From: Silene latifolia
Taxonomy: Eukaryota; Streptophyta; Magnoliopsida; Caryophyllales; Caryophyllaceae
Assembly: GCF_048544455.1 (NCBI RefSeq)
Contig: NC_133537.1
Location: 17,111,541 to 17,175,540 of the forward strand
Direction of reading: 5' to 3'
DNA: 64,000 nt
The position numbers were made by a program, and so were the translations under genes. A model generated the notes under the pieces. That model was not told the DNA's origin. It searched no databases and was given only the letters and a program-made list of their open reading frames with translations. Shown in pieces: positions 1 to 11,923 of the stretch (positions within the stretch are counted from its first letter, which is position 1; each line of letters opens with the position of its first letter).

Positions 1-1156
1 TTAAGCATATGTATAGAAATTTTAAAAACAAGGAGTGTACTTGCACTTGCTTAGATGACATACTATATTATTAACATTAGACAACTAATAGATTGTACTT
101 ATCATTTAGTATTATATATATGAGTGTGTGTGTATTTGATAATTGTTGCCATACTCACTCTCTAAAACAATAAGTTAAAAACTGAAAATATATATGCAGG
201 GAAGCGTGGGTAATGTGGTTTAGCATTCACCATGTCCTTCTCATGCCTTACCAAAGGTATATTATGCCTATATGATTTCACTTTAAAACTTACATTACAT
301 GTATTCGTATGCATATTATGATAACCTGTGTATTGAGTGACACACGTTATCATATATTTACACGTAGCATTACCAGGAAAAGGAAACTGTTTCCTGCAAT
401 ACAAAGGTTGTTCTCTGTGTGTCGTGTGTTAAGTTATCTTGTTAAGTTATCTTACATGTTGTATAGTATACAAAGGGTCGTCATTATTACCGTCTTGATA
501 GGAGTAAAGCATACAAATTGTTATGTTTGGTAAATATCTAAAATATTTTGATGTGATATACATTTGAATTTATATATAGGTCAATTGTTGTATTCTGTGT
601 TGTTGGATTGATTCTCTGTGCACTTAGTTTTTTAGTGAAATATCAAGTGGAGCAACCCAAAAAATAGTCCTACAAATTAGCCCTAAGTAACTATTCAATT
701 CTGTAGCATGCTAAGACTCGTCTTAACACTAAAGTGTAACCTAACAATACTAGCGTGTGAGATTTTGCGACAGTGATTTAGGATAAGGCACAGTTGCATC
801 TTTTGTGTACATTAACAGTATGAGTTCACGATAATAAGAAGAGATTTAACTTGGGTATGTGTGGTATGCACTAAAGTATGCAGTGAGCAACGATTTGATG
901 GTGCTTAAACATTACTTGCTCAAAAGCAGGCCTTCATACTTACTGAACAACATAAGAGTAAAGTCAAACCTAGAACTAACAGATTTATTTGCCTGTTTAT
1001 TAACATACCTATAAGGCCGCAGACTATCTGTTTTACACGGTTTCGACTGTTTCGTAATTATTTCAAAATATTTGCGAGTAAACCCTATATGTTCTCTTGT
1101 TTACAAGGCATTGTGTTTTCCTCTTTAGAAACCGTCTTTTAATACAAGGGAAATAA
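1..1156. other. AT-rich stretch without a recognisable gene
   Basis: No coding region, RNA gene or complete repeat could be supported here. The sequence is AT-rich with only short chance frames. It may be the 5' flank or leader of the Helitron, but no convincing 5' Helitron terminus (TC start) was identified. Confidence 0.5.
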
Positions 1157-2135
1157 ATGCAATTACAGGTCATAGATCCTGCACCTACACAAGTAGTTAT
1201 TCCTTTCCAACCCTTGATTGAGCAAATAGCTGAATGCCTTCGCTTCTCGAGTCCCAAATATCGATACGTAGATGAGGCGAGTAATAGTGTCTACCTCTCG
1301 GTCTCTACGGAGGGTGAAACAGTGGCCTTGATATATGTGGGTGGTCCAGCCATTACTCCTGAAGAGTCGTGTGAGAATAAAGCTATGCAGGCCGTGCGTG
1401 ATATCATGACCAAATATCGAGTTACGGTCAAGGACTTTACTTACACAAAGATGGAGGTGCTACATCGATGCTTAGAGAGCTTGTAAAGGGTCGTACCAAC
1501 ACCCCGCTGAATGAGGAACCTGCACTTGCCTGTCCGAATCCCCTAAAAATTGTGACACTTGATTATGTTTCCCTACTGACACATTTGCAACAAAAGTTTC
1601 CTATTCACTGCACTACCCTTGATACCCTTAGGCATGGCAAGGAACGGTTTACTTCATGGATTACCGTGTCCCTCCCTGGGGTCATTGCTGGAAAAACAGA
1701 CATGGTCAGCGACTGTTTCAAGTTCCCAGAAGCCTCAAATAATGGCCTAGCTAAAAAGGTCATCGAATATATATTTCACCAATACTAAACAATGACATCA
1801 TAGATGCAAACTATAATACTCCTGATACTAATTGTGTTGCTCTTGATTGTGCCCTTGAGCGAGAAACCTTACTTGCTTCAAAAGAGCGTATTCTAGACAT
1901 AAAAGAAGAATTTGAACCATCATGCTTGCTACTTGAGGAGGGGGCTACTACGCCACGAGCTATAGCTTTTCAGATTCCTCGCCTTAATGGTCCACTTTCG
2001 CCCCCCAAGAAGCTGAAATTCTGTGCAACATGCGAGCACAAGGCACATGTGAGACTTGCAAGGGCAAAGCCTCCCCGGTACTTTAAAGTATCTAAATATG
2101 TGGAGGTGATGTTTGACCGCTTCAAAAAAGCATGA
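1157..2135 (+). pseudogene. Unknown two-domain protein upstream of Helitron Rep, frameshifted
   Basis: Three consecutive open stretches in three frames (1157-1486, 1468-1788, about 1758-2135) read as one decayed protein of roughly 320 residues. The first two stretches each contain a beta-rich segment followed by a helix with the pattern of a double-stranded-RNA-binding-like fold: an ESCENKAMQAVRDIMTKY helix in the first and an SNNGLAKKVIEYIF helix in the second. This suggests an internal duplication. The third stretch has a CATCEHKAH motif and a basic C-terminus ending DRFKKA. I do not recognise the family with certainty. It lies on the same strand as the Helitron Rep gene, about 1.2 kb ahead of it. 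It could be a 5' part of the Helitron gene, a separate Helitron gene or a captured host fragment. The dsRBD-like idea is inference from pattern only. Confidence 0.4.
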
Positions 2136-3328
2136 TTAAGCAGCATAGCAGGGGTAATGGGCTGGGTATGTAGTTAGAGCCTGATGACTATCCTATTTTG
2201 CCACCACACTAATAGTGTGATGAGTGGTGTAGATCACTACTACTGTGTTTTGCCATCGTTGTAGTTGCTCAGTACGGGCTTGTAATTTGTAAACCCCTAT
2301 GGTAATGTCCATGTATGTCTGCTGCATGTATTTTTAGGTTAGATTATGATGAATTTTGCATTACTGCATACCCGCCCTACAACTCAGATGTAAGGAGATG
2401 CTTTTCAATAATTAACCTAAGCAAAAAATGTTTGTTGTTCGAGTTGGATTATTTTTTGAGCTGCTCCATTAATTCATTGCATTCTGATCTTAGATCATGG
2501 CTTGACCACCCAAAAAAAAGGGTGTCAGGCAATTGAGAGGTTTTGTATGATTTTTCAAGAAATTACAAAAAAGGGCAAAATAGAAGAAAAAAAGGACAAG
2601 GAAGTGCCTGCATTAAAAAAAAAACAGGGCAAAAAAAGGGGGGGGGGGTGGGATTGAAAGGGAAAAAGAGTTAAAGGGACTCCATATGACAAAGGCTAGG
2701 CAGTTAATCTTACCGCATTTGGTGATAAGTTAGTTCTTGCAGGTGGCTTAGGATTTACCGGCTTAGGATTTACTGCTTTTGGACTACATACCTTGTGTAC
2801 TTAGGAGTTATCGCATGCTAACTAAACCATATTCATTAGCTAACTCACCACATGATAAATGCTATGCATTTGCTTACACTTCTTTGCCTAGGCGGTTTTC
2901 CAGGCTAATAAAAAACACAAACACATGACCCTTTATTTTAGGCATTATAGTGCGCTGATCATAACAAATACCCATTCCTGCGACTAACTAGTAAACTGTG
3001 TAACTTATTACCCTGAACTATCCCTATCCAGGCCTAACCCTAACTGAAAACATGTCCTACTAACGTGATCGGAGCCGGTGTTACATAATGCCCTAATACT
3101 AATTATATGCAATTGGTCATTCACTTTACTAGGCTATTTTCACAACTTAAGATATGTGCCCTACTATAACCAACGTGGCAAGTTAACTGGCACAAGCAAA
3201 TAGAATACCCTTTGCTCTATACGCATTAACTATGTGATCCTACCAATAAAAGGTGTTCTAAGCTAGAAGCATCTGTACATCATTATACCAGCCTTAGTCA
3301 ATTGTGAACCAACTTTATGTATTATGCA
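2136..3328. other. Non-coding stretch between unknown ORF and Rep exons
   Basis: There is no supported gene. The stretch holds an A/G-rich low-complexity patch around 2560-2670, including runs of A and a run of about 10 G near 2640. The rest looks like degenerate intron or spacer ending in a plausible splice acceptor just before 3329. Confidence 0.4.
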
Positions 3329-4477
3329 GGAGCCTGACATCTCTGAAAACCCCCTACAGGAAACAGGCCACATCCAATATGCTCAAGCACCTGTACCAGT
3401 CATGCGTGCAAAACGGTCAAGGGCAACATTTGTACAAGGTAACCATGGTGTCATCGGGTCTGCTCAGCTGCTACTGCATTTATTACTTTTGTTGTATAGG
3501 TTGTAAATAGATTTAAACACAAAATATGACTTGTGCAGTAATGTTCCTGAAACACCACCACAACCACGAGCAAAGAGGAGGAGGAAAGCTCGGGTAGCCC
3601 GACAACAACAACAGTGTAAGTTTTGCTAATGTAGTGAAAACAATGTTACTAGTAGTCTATTCGCAACAAGCCTAAAACTGACATGCCATTATGCACATCA
3701 TTAATAGGGTTACCTGCAGCACACATTGATCACCAAGTACCTACGGAACCCCTCAAGTTGCCACAAGGTGGGGTTTGTCCTAAATGCCATGCCAAAAAAC
3801 TCGCATATGAAACACCTTTTTTCTGCTGTGCTGATGGTGCAATACAGTTACCTGCTAATGAGTTCCCTCCCGCGTTAGTCAGGCTGTACACCTCCACTGA
3901 TGAAGATGCCGTGCACTTCAAAAAATTTGCAAGAATGTATAATAATCTCTTTGCATTCAGCTCAATTGGTGGAAATATTGACGTGAGCACACAGAAAGGT
4001 ATATACGTCTTTAAGCTACATGGTCAAATATATCATCATATACCCACCTTGCTACCCAATGACGGTAGATCGAAATATCTGCAACTATATTATTATGATG
4101 GGCAACATGAGGCGCTTAATCGAACAGACTGATTTCCAGAGGTAAGAGCGGATGTAGTAAACACCCTTATGCAAATTACCCAGGCAAACCCGTATGCGCA
4201 ATTTTTCCGATCCCTCAGAGAACTACCTGTTAGTGAAAATACCCAAATATTGCTTAACCGGGATACAGTATTGGACCAACGGGTGTATAATGCACTCACG
4301 TCTAACGAGGTTGCTGTTATATGGACTGAAAGTTCAACATCTAGCGAATGTAATACCCCGCACATAACTGTCACTGCAATGAATAACCAGTCCCACTGGA
4401 TAATGCATTACTATGGCTGTTATGATCCTTTGCAATATCCATTGCTTTTTCCGGCTGGGGAATGCGGGTGGGTGTAA
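3329..4477 (+). pseudogene. Helitron Rep/helicase, N-terminal exons
   Basis: This is the N-terminal part of the Helitron transposase. Two short exons are suggested by AG/GT boundaries at about 3329-3438 and 3538-3617. The second encodes a basic RAKRRRKAR stretch that looks like a nuclear localisation signal. A longer exon from about 3707 carries a CPKCHAKKL...FCC cysteine cluster, then HFKKFARMYNNLFAFSS, GIYVFKLHGQIYHHIP and YLQLYYYD. These are the conserved blocks preceding the Rep domain in plant Helitrons. The same frame continues past a TGA at 4130-4132 and ends with YDPLQYPLLFPAGECGW, another conserved block. The premature TGA means this copy cannot encode the full protein. The exon limits are inference; the family assignment rests on several blocks in the right order. 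Confidence 0.8.
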
Positions 4478-4699
4478 GGGCTAAGGAAGGTCGGCTTGCA
4501 AGCGGGTACTAGAGGACCTGACCCACGAAACAATGCGGCCTTAGAACCAACCCAAACGATCGAAGGCCTTCTATAAGATGAACTGATCTGTATATTTATT
4601 CGCACTGCAGTGGTTTACAAAGTTCATTTTTCAGTTAATGGTTTTCAGTATACACTATGCAAAGTCTACTAACTTTATGATACCACACGTTACAACAGG

Positions 4700-6112
4700 T
4701 GCAAACGAAAGCTATGGACCAAAGGAAAAAGTGATATCATGCCGCAAGTATTACAGCTACAAGTTATAAAACCGACCCAGAAATATGCTCCTTAGAACTG
4801 ACTGCTGTTTACAGCAGTATGTGGTAGACATGTATCTTAAAATTGAAAACACCAGGCTTGATTATTTCAGAAATAATCAGGAAACCATTAGGGCTGAACT
4901 ATTCCAGGGGATCATTGATACTGTAGGAACTGGTGAATGTCGTGCAGCAAATGTCAGCACAAGAGTAATTTTACCACCAACGTTCTTGGGGGGCCTCGGA
5001 ACATGAAGAGACGGTATCTCAATTCGATGGCCCGTGTACATAGGTTTGGCAAGCCTGATTTGTTCGTCACTATGACAAGCAATGCCAACTGGCCTGAAAT
5101 AAAGGACCAACTAGCACTAGGAGAAGAGGCACAAAATAGGCCAGATTTTGTGGCCAGGGTGTTTCGGGCTAAGCTCTTGGCTCTAAAAAAACAGATTGTG
5201 GACAAACATGTATTCGGAGAGGTGTCTGCTTATGTCTACGTGGTTGAATTCCAAAAAAGAGGCCTTCCTCATGTCCATTTCCTCATTATTCTCAAAGACG
5301 GGTATAAGCTAAAATGCCCGGCTAATTACGATAAGTTCGTGTGTGCTGAAATTCCAACAATGGCTAACCCTGCCCTCCGTGCCACCATTCTCAAACACAT
5401 GATGCACGATCCTTGCGGCAAACTGAATCCTGAATGTTCCTGCATGAAACATGCTAAGACGCCTGTCCGTTGCAAATACGAGTACCCTAAGTCTTTCACA
5501 CCGACCACTGCAACTAATATTGCTGGCTACCCCGAGTACAGAAGGCAAGATGCAGGTGAATCAGTGCTTATCCGGAAGCACTTATTGGACAACAGATGGG
5601 TCATACCTTATAACCTCTACCTGTTAGCGCTCTTTGACTGTCACCTTAATGTCGAGGTATGCTCAACAATGCACGTAGTTAAATATCTATACAAGTACAT
5701 ATACAAAGGCCACGACAAGATATCTTTCAGTGTTAAGGATAACGATGATCCTAAAGGAGTTGATGAAATAGCACAATTCCAGTCAGGATGATGGGTATCT
5801 CCTTGTGAAGCGGCATGGAGGATATTTGGTTTTGATCTTTTTGAAACTCACCCACCAGTGATGTCCCTGCAAGTGCACCTGCCAAACATGCAGACAATAC
5901 GCTTGATGCCAATCGATAACCTTGCAAATGTTCTTGCAGATGAGAAGAAGGGTCGTACGCCGCTAACTGAGTTTTTCAGGGTGAGTGGAACCGAGGGCTG
6001 CCCCAAACTTTTATATGTGGAGTTTACAGAGCACTACCGCTGGGACACTGGTTCACGGACCTGGATAAAAAGGAAGACCAAGGTTATTTTCATTGGTAGG
6101 CTTGTCTTGTAG
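4700..6112 (+). pseudogene. Helitron Rep (HUH nuclease) domain, broken
   Basis: This is the rolling-circle replication initiator domain that nicks and rejoins Helitron DNA. Conserved blocks run in order: FQQ-like QQYVVDMYLKIENTRLDYFR, then LPPTFLGG, then GGPRNM, FGKPDLFVTMTSNANWPEI, the metal-binding HUH motif in GLPHVHFLIIL (about 5261-5290), and the tyrosine block KYLYKYIYKGHD (about 5681-5716), which supplies the catalytic Tyr pair. It is broken in three visible ways. There is a frame shift at a run of six G (4988-4993), an in-frame TGA at 5789-5791 where the frame otherwise continues with WVSPCEAAWRIFGF, and a further shift near 6106-6111. An intron probably precedes it (about 4472-4699). 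HUH and Tyr residues are intact at sequence level, but no continuous protein is possible. Confidence 0.9.
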
Positions 6113-7029
6113 CACCAGCAGAAGGCGAAAGATTTTTCTTGCGCCTACTGCTATTACATATCCGAGGACCTACATCATTCGAATCATTGAAGACAGTGAA
6201 CGGGTATAAATGTACAATGTTCCAGGAAGCTACATTGCGACACGTGCTCCTCGAAGATGAAGATGCAACGGACATGTGTATGGCAGGGGCGTGTGTAGTT
6301 CAAATGTCGGCAGCTCTGCGACGCCTGTTTGCTACATTGCTCATATTCGCACAACTAAAAGACCCATCTATGTTATGGGAAACTCATTATAAATCATTGT
6401 CAGACGACCACAGGTACACATATCCTGACGAGGCACAGAAAGTTAAACAAATGACAGCTCGATCAATCGAACGATATTTGGAAGCGATGGGCAAGTCCCT
6501 CGCAACCTTTGGTCTAGAGCACCTGGACACATGTATCAATGAAGAAATAAGGCGTTCCATGGATATTAGTGATGCACTTGACGCACCAATACCAGAAGAG
6601 TGCAGGTTGTGCAAGGCACAACTAAATGCAGCCCAGCTTGAGGCATTCACCACAATTATAGAACACGTACGTACATCGAGGCCAAGGACATTCTTTATAG
6701 ACAGGACTGGTGGGACTGGTAAAACCTTTATGTACAACGCACTTTATGCTGAAGTGCGATTAATGGGGGAAGTTGTCTTGCTAACAGCAACGTCCGGTAT
6801 TGCTGCATCCAACATACCTTCTGGTAGGACAACCCATTCCAGGTTCAAAATTTACATTTATTGTGATGTTTCCCTCGCATGCGACATTCCTAAACAAAGT
6901 ATCCTGCAGCGTTGATAATTGCAACACGCCTGATAATATGGGATGAGGCCTCAATGGCGAAAGGACAGAATGTAGAGTCACTTGACCTACTTCTCAAGGA
7001 CGTATGTGATTCAGACAAGCCTTTTGGAG
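6106..7029 (+). pseudogene. Helitron PIF1-type helicase, first half
   Basis: This is the linker and N-terminal part of the SF1 PIF1-like DNA helicase fused to Rep in Helitrons. The frame from 6139 has LRLLLLHIRGPTSF just ahead and within it, then LFATLLIF and the LNAAQLEAF Q-motif-like region. Next comes Walker A, GGTGKTF, at about 6709-6729, and TATSGIAASNIPSGRTTHSRFKI (motif Ia region, quoted only in part in databases I recall). A frameshift near 6905-6912 moves to a second frame carrying Walker B in LIIWDEASM (about 6930-6956) and PFGGK, at which point the gene is interrupted by a solo LTR. The ATPase core motifs are recognisable and ordered, so the assignment is firm. The copy is inactive because of the shift and the insertion. 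Confidence 0.9.
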
Positions 7030-7034
7030 GTAAG
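7030..7034. repeat. Target-site duplication GTAAG, left copy
   Basis: This 5-bp direct repeat is identical to 8414-8418 and flanks the solo LTR exactly at its TG and CA ends. Confidence 0.9.
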
Positions 7035-8413
7035 TGTAATACTACGGTTTTCTATGCTTATGGGTACTCTATCAAGTGGGGCTTATACTGCCGAGTAAGT
7101 GAGTTTGGTTACAAAACAGTGGTCTACCTGATGGGTACTCGATCGAGTACGTGTGGCACTCGATCGAGTAAGGGGCACTCGATCGAGTTAGTGACTTACT
7201 CGATCGATAAGTCGGTTATGCGGGTTGTTTTAGCCGGGTTTTGTTAGCAACGCGAGATTGATATTTAAAGTATTCCGTCAGTTCTTTTTGTCACTTTTAT
7301 ATTTTTTAAAACCTCTCAAGAGAAAATAAGTTACGTTACTTCCTTTCTTCGCGTTGCTATCAAATCCCAAAGGCTAGGGTTGTCGGATCATCGTGTTCTT
7401 TACGCAGTTGAGTTCGTCGTCTCGAGGGTAAGATCCTTGTATAGTTTTTATACCTTTTTGTTGATTTTGTTTAAAACCCTAATTGGGTATGTTGGGGGAA
7501 TTTGGGAGTATGATGTGTATTAGATAGTGATTATATGGTTATGTGATTATATGAGGTGGTTTCGTAGAGGAGCAATATTGAATAGCTGCTTTGTGACGAT
7601 CGTGGTGAATTGTTTATTCCAGGTAGGGTTTCACTACTCGGTTATTGATTACATAATTGTTGGTGATGGTTGTGTTTATTGTTGATCTATAACACGTTGG
7701 TTTTGTGTTGGCGTTGTTGTTGTATAATTGGTTGTGTAATTGTCTGTGGTTCGCGAGGCGTGTCCACGGCCAAGTGGGGTCACTTGCGGGAGTGGCTTCA
7801 TGCCCTTGATTCGCCCTCTGTGGAACCCGCCACAAGAAGGGGATGTGCACATTAAGGAACATGGGTTATCGCTCGGAATAGATGAGCGGGGATTTGGTGG
7901 GTACGGCTGCGGCCCCCCACTGGCGGCGTGGAATATCTGTTGCGATGGGTATTCTGGCAGGACTACACACTTCAGTGTGTAGTCAGTTGTGTGGAGTTGT
8001 GACGGAGTTTGGGTAACTTGTGTATTTTATATGTTGTATTGTGTTTTGTGTAATCAGTAACTGACCCCGTTTAAATGTTTTGAAAAATGTGGTGATCCAT
8101 TCGAGGATGGTGAGCAGTTATTGAGCAGGTATGAGATGGCTTGCGCATAGGATAGCTGGGATGAAGTCATCACTTATCATTAGAGTCTTCCGCTGTGTCA
8201 TGAACTTAGTTTTCGTTTCAGTGTTTGGTTTTGGAACAGTTGTATTTACTTTACAGTTTTGGCTTTGGAATTGTAATCACTTAAACTCATTTACTTAATT
8301 AAGTACGTTTCTTTATGGTCTATTTGATATACCTTTCCTCGGGCAACCGAGATGGTAGCATTCTCATGCATTAGGTGGTCTTGGTAAGGCACTTGGTGTA
8401 TGAGGGTGTTACA
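7035..8413. mobile_element. Solo LTR inserted in the Helitron helicase gene
   Basis: This is a 1379-bp insertion starting TGTAATAC and ending GTGTTACA (TGTAA/TTACA inverted ends). It is flanked by perfect 5-bp duplications GTAAG at 7030-7034 and 8414-8418. With the insertion and one duplication removed, the helicase frame resumes exactly from PFGGK to VIVFGGDF, which proves the boundaries. TG...CA ends, 5-bp duplication, no internal genes and about 1.4 kb length fit a solo LTR left by recombination between the two LTRs of an element. The ends resemble those of Tekay/Del-type chromoviruses, but that lineage call is weak. An array of TCGATCGA boxes lies at 7137-7210, followed by a TATA-like ATATTTAAA at 7261. 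Apparent short ORFs within it (e.g. 7740-7982) are not supported as genes. Confidence 0.92.
7137..7210. repeat. Array of four TCGATCGA palindromic boxes in the solo LTR
   Basis: Four copies of (T/C)ACTCGATCGA(G/T) have GATCGA cores near 7141, 7162, 7181 and 7202, giving spacings of 21, 19 and 21 bp (about two helical turns). The array lies about 60 bp upstream of a TATA-like ATATTTAAA at 7261. The same box is arrayed in the Athila-like LTRs at 16156-16303 and 20593-20740. A promoter or binding-site role is inference. Confidence 0.75.
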
Positions 8414-8418
8414 GTAAG
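8414..8418. repeat. Target-site duplication GTAAG, right copy
   Basis: This is the partner of 7030-7034, directly after the TTACA end of the solo LTR. Confidence 0.9.
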
Positions 8419-9408
8419 GTTATCGTGTTTGGGGGCGACTTCCGGCAAACACTCCCAATATTTCCCCAGAGGTCACAACGAGAAATAGTTGAGGCTAGCC
8501 TGGTAAGCTCACCTATTTGCCCGAAGATGATCAAATTTAAACTGACTGAGAATATACTTGCGCAAGCTGACCCTGAATTTGCAAAATTTCTGCTTGCGCT
8601 GGGTAACGAAACATTACAATCCAAAGAATCCGAGTATATCAGCCTCCCAGATGGGATGGTCAGGGACCCGGAGTACGCCAGCCTAGACCCTATATGCGAA
8701 CTCGCAACACTCATGTTTCCAGAATTAGATTTTGATACATTTGATTCTGAAATCTTTACAACCAGAGCAATACTAACCCCGCTAAACGACGACGTGGACG
8801 CAATTAACAATGTCCTAATCGAAAAGTTCCCCAGCCAGGCGATCACCTACAAAAGCCACGATTCAATGCAAGATGACAACTGTGCGGTCTACCCTGCAGA
8901 GTTCATCAACAAACTTAACCTTGGTGGAGTGAGTCCTCATGAGCTCATTTTAAAGGAAAACCGCCCTGTCATTCTTCTCTGGAATCTCCAACCATCATTT
9001 GGCCTCTGTAATGGCACCCGAATGATTTGCAAGAGGTTTTTACCAAACTCAATAGAATGCATTATTATGGTTGGCCATCACAAAGGAGAACACATTTTCA
9101 TGCCAAGAATCAAGCTCAGGCCATCAACTACAGCAAAATACCCTTTTCAGTTTCAGAGGAATCAGTTTCCTTTAAAGCTAAGTTTTGCAATGACCATCAA
9201 CAAATGCCAAGTCCAGACATTAAGTCAGGTCGCTGTATACCTTCCACGACCATGCTTCTGTCATGGGCAGCTATATGTTGCATTATCTAGAGCTCGCAAA
9301 TCAAGCCAAGTGACTGTGATCGCAACACCAGGGCCTGAGGGAGTTCCGCCGGCTTTTGTAAAGAATGTCGTCTCTTACGATGCGCTTTCTTTTGCAGGAA
9401 TCGCCTAA
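8419..9408 (+). pseudogene. Helitron PIF1-type helicase, second half
   Basis: This is the C-terminal half of the helicase, continuing in frame after the solo LTR. It begins VIVFGGDFRQTLPIFP (helicase motif III region) and has TENILAQ, LTPLNDDVDAIN, NRPVILLWNLQPSFGLCNGTR and FPLKLSFAMTINKCQVQTL. It ends with the motif VI-like LYVALSRAR and a short tail, with a stop at 9408. About 330 residues are open without internal stops, better preserved than the upstream part. This is the conserved order of PIF1/RecD-like helicases at the C-terminus of Helitron proteins. Together with the 6106-7029 part it shows that the LTR insertion is younger than the helicase coding sequence. Confidence 0.92.
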
Positions 9409-11923
9409 CCAACCTGCCATAACAAGGTCTGCTTGCAATTAAAACTTTATACACGTACATTCAGTTTACCCCCACGCACTCTACCTTTAAATTACAATCA
9501 CAACTGATGCGTGTTTTTTTGTTTTTCTAATTTTTTTAATATTTTTAAAAACTGCAGATCAAGGTAGGCCAATGACAGGCACTCTTTTTTTTTGGAAAGC
9601 GGCAATATGTGTAGATATTTATGCGGGTGGACAATGGTATGTGTAGCAATACTTCAACTTTATACTAGATACCCCTGCGGTGTGCCATAGCCCCATCAAC
9701 ATTCAAATGTGCGTCCATATGCTATATGGCCCGTGTATTTTCCGCTGTTTTTTTACACTACTCTTGTAGTTTTATCCGTCGCACTTGCAAAAGTTCTTTG
9801 GTCGGAAATGGTTGTGACAGTGGCCAGACTAACAAACTGAAATACCAGCTCATTTCAACGTACTTTTGAATGACCAACCCCCCTGTACCTGAAAAATTAT
9901 GAACATTGCCGTAATATTGACCCTTTGCTTATGAGGTCGAATACGAATTTGATGGAGTCTTACGTCGTACTATTAAAAGGTCGTGGTCATGTCCACAAAA
10001 GATTGCTTCTACTTTGAAAATACCTTTAAATCTGGGACAACCTTGAACAAAACCACAGATTAGACAAGGGATTAAATGGTAAACTTATACCCAGTTGGGG
10101 AAACATGACATAATGCATCGCAACAATAAATAAATGATGCAAGTTTAGTTCGGAATAGTGGTTCTACAAAAATGCATGCAGGGCATTTCAGCAGAACTCA
10201 TCCATACGATTCTTCTTGTCCATTACCATTAAATGAATTTTTTTTAGGGTAAAAAGGGGGTTAGTAGTCCACATATCGATACTGCATTCTAACCACATGG
10301 ATAATGACTTGCCGCATTAAGGAAACACATGCACAAAAAACTATAATTAACTTAATCGAGCTAATCTGTATAAAATAGTACTCCGTCTTTTCCTGTTTAG
10401 ACCCCGTTTGCTTTTTGTACAAGCAAACCAATAGAAAAACAAAGGGCAGCGCAATATTTGTTTTCAATTTAATTACCATTAAGCCCTCATATGTATGGAC
10501 TTTATAGTTGAAAAAATCTTCAATTATTTAACGGTCAATTCATTGATTAGTTGATGTCCATATAAGGAAGTAGAAATAATCAAGTGGACTGTCTACAAAA
10601 ACAAATACACGAGCAAAACAGTTATAACGTAAAAAAACGTTAATACAACGGAAAAGGGCTTGCTTTTGCTTCTTATAAGAGTACAATAATTCTTAAAATA
10701 TATGAACAGAACAAAAAAAATTTGTGGTACACTTACCATAGTTCTATATAATAACTAAATTATAATAATAAAAAAAAAAAGGTACAAGACCTCTTATAAC
10801 CACATGTATAAGACTAACACACAACAACCCCTTATTTCACTCACTGGGCCCTCTGTTACAACATTACTTACTTTCTAAAGCTACAGTTGTCCGCATACCC
10901 TTTGTACTTAACAAATCATTCTCTATGTACATGCAAACAGTTTAGCAAACAGTTTTGCAGATTTTCCTCCCATAAAATAAGCTAAGACCCCTTACTTTGC
11001 AAAGCAGCCTGGAAATATTTGAAGAACCTGTGTTAATACCGCCTTCCTTCCACAACATTGTGTTATAAGTGCGAGTTTCAAAGCGGTAATCTCTAATTAA
11101 AGTATCTGTTTATTCAGCTCAGTTTTATACAATCTCTTCAATTTGGTTATACTTAGCATGAGTAATTATAAGCATTCCTTTTTATGTTTATCTGATCAAT
11201 TTTGTGTTGTTATTAAAGTACATGGTTCTATAAATCGATGACTTAATGATTAGACTAATAAACATTAAACTGTGATAAGAGTTCCTTTCTGGTAAGCCTG
11301 TAACATAAGTCTTCAGATGTTTACATTCAGATGTGTCGTTAGATAATGCTGTGTCCAGTTGTTGTGTTACTAAATAGGAAGATCCTTTCAAACCTTGTCA
11401 TACAATCTTTGTAGAGTGGCATTATGGGTTAATGTATTCAGATATGAACCCATGGGTAGACGATTTCACAATTTTCCATTATAATGTTGGTTATCATATG
11501 CTTTTTGCAGTGTAAATTACAGATAATGTTAAGAGGTGTCGTACCTGTAATTTGCATTTCAGAGTCCCTTTAATGTTTGGCAGCACTTGTTAGCTATCTA
11601 TGCTGATGCCAACGACAACCTTAGTAGCCTAGGCACATAAAAACAAAATAAAAAAGGGGTTACATAACACTGTTATCCATTATTACTACAACCAGAACTG
11701 AAAAATGTGAGGATGTGTGATGACAGTCTGTGGGGCGTAGGGGGGACTGTATTTGTACTGTTGCGTCTTGAATTACTGTACTAAATAATTAATGTAGTAA
11801 TTATAAACACATGCAAATTACCAATTATACAAAGGCCTACACTAACCAACCCACCAAACTATATGTTTAATTGGCCATACCGACACTCACAACTTCCCAT
11901 ATTACCTATGTTGCAGAATTATA
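9409..11923. other. Spacer between Helitron helicase and RPA-a
   Basis: The stretch is AT-rich with no supported gene. It probably includes the 3' end of the Rep/helicase unit and the promoter and leader of RPA-a. Short frames such as 10261-10479 and 11188-11391 (- strand) look like chance openings in AT-rich DNA. Confidence 0.5.

Noticed and set aside
7137..7210. CRISPR-like array
   Set aside because: The short palindromic boxes have non-unique spacers and sit in a plant LTR; there are no cas genes and the context is eukaryotic.
7614..7982. Several 60-80-residue ORFs inside the solo LTR
   Set aside because: They lie within a defined LTR, have no domain and overlap on both strands.
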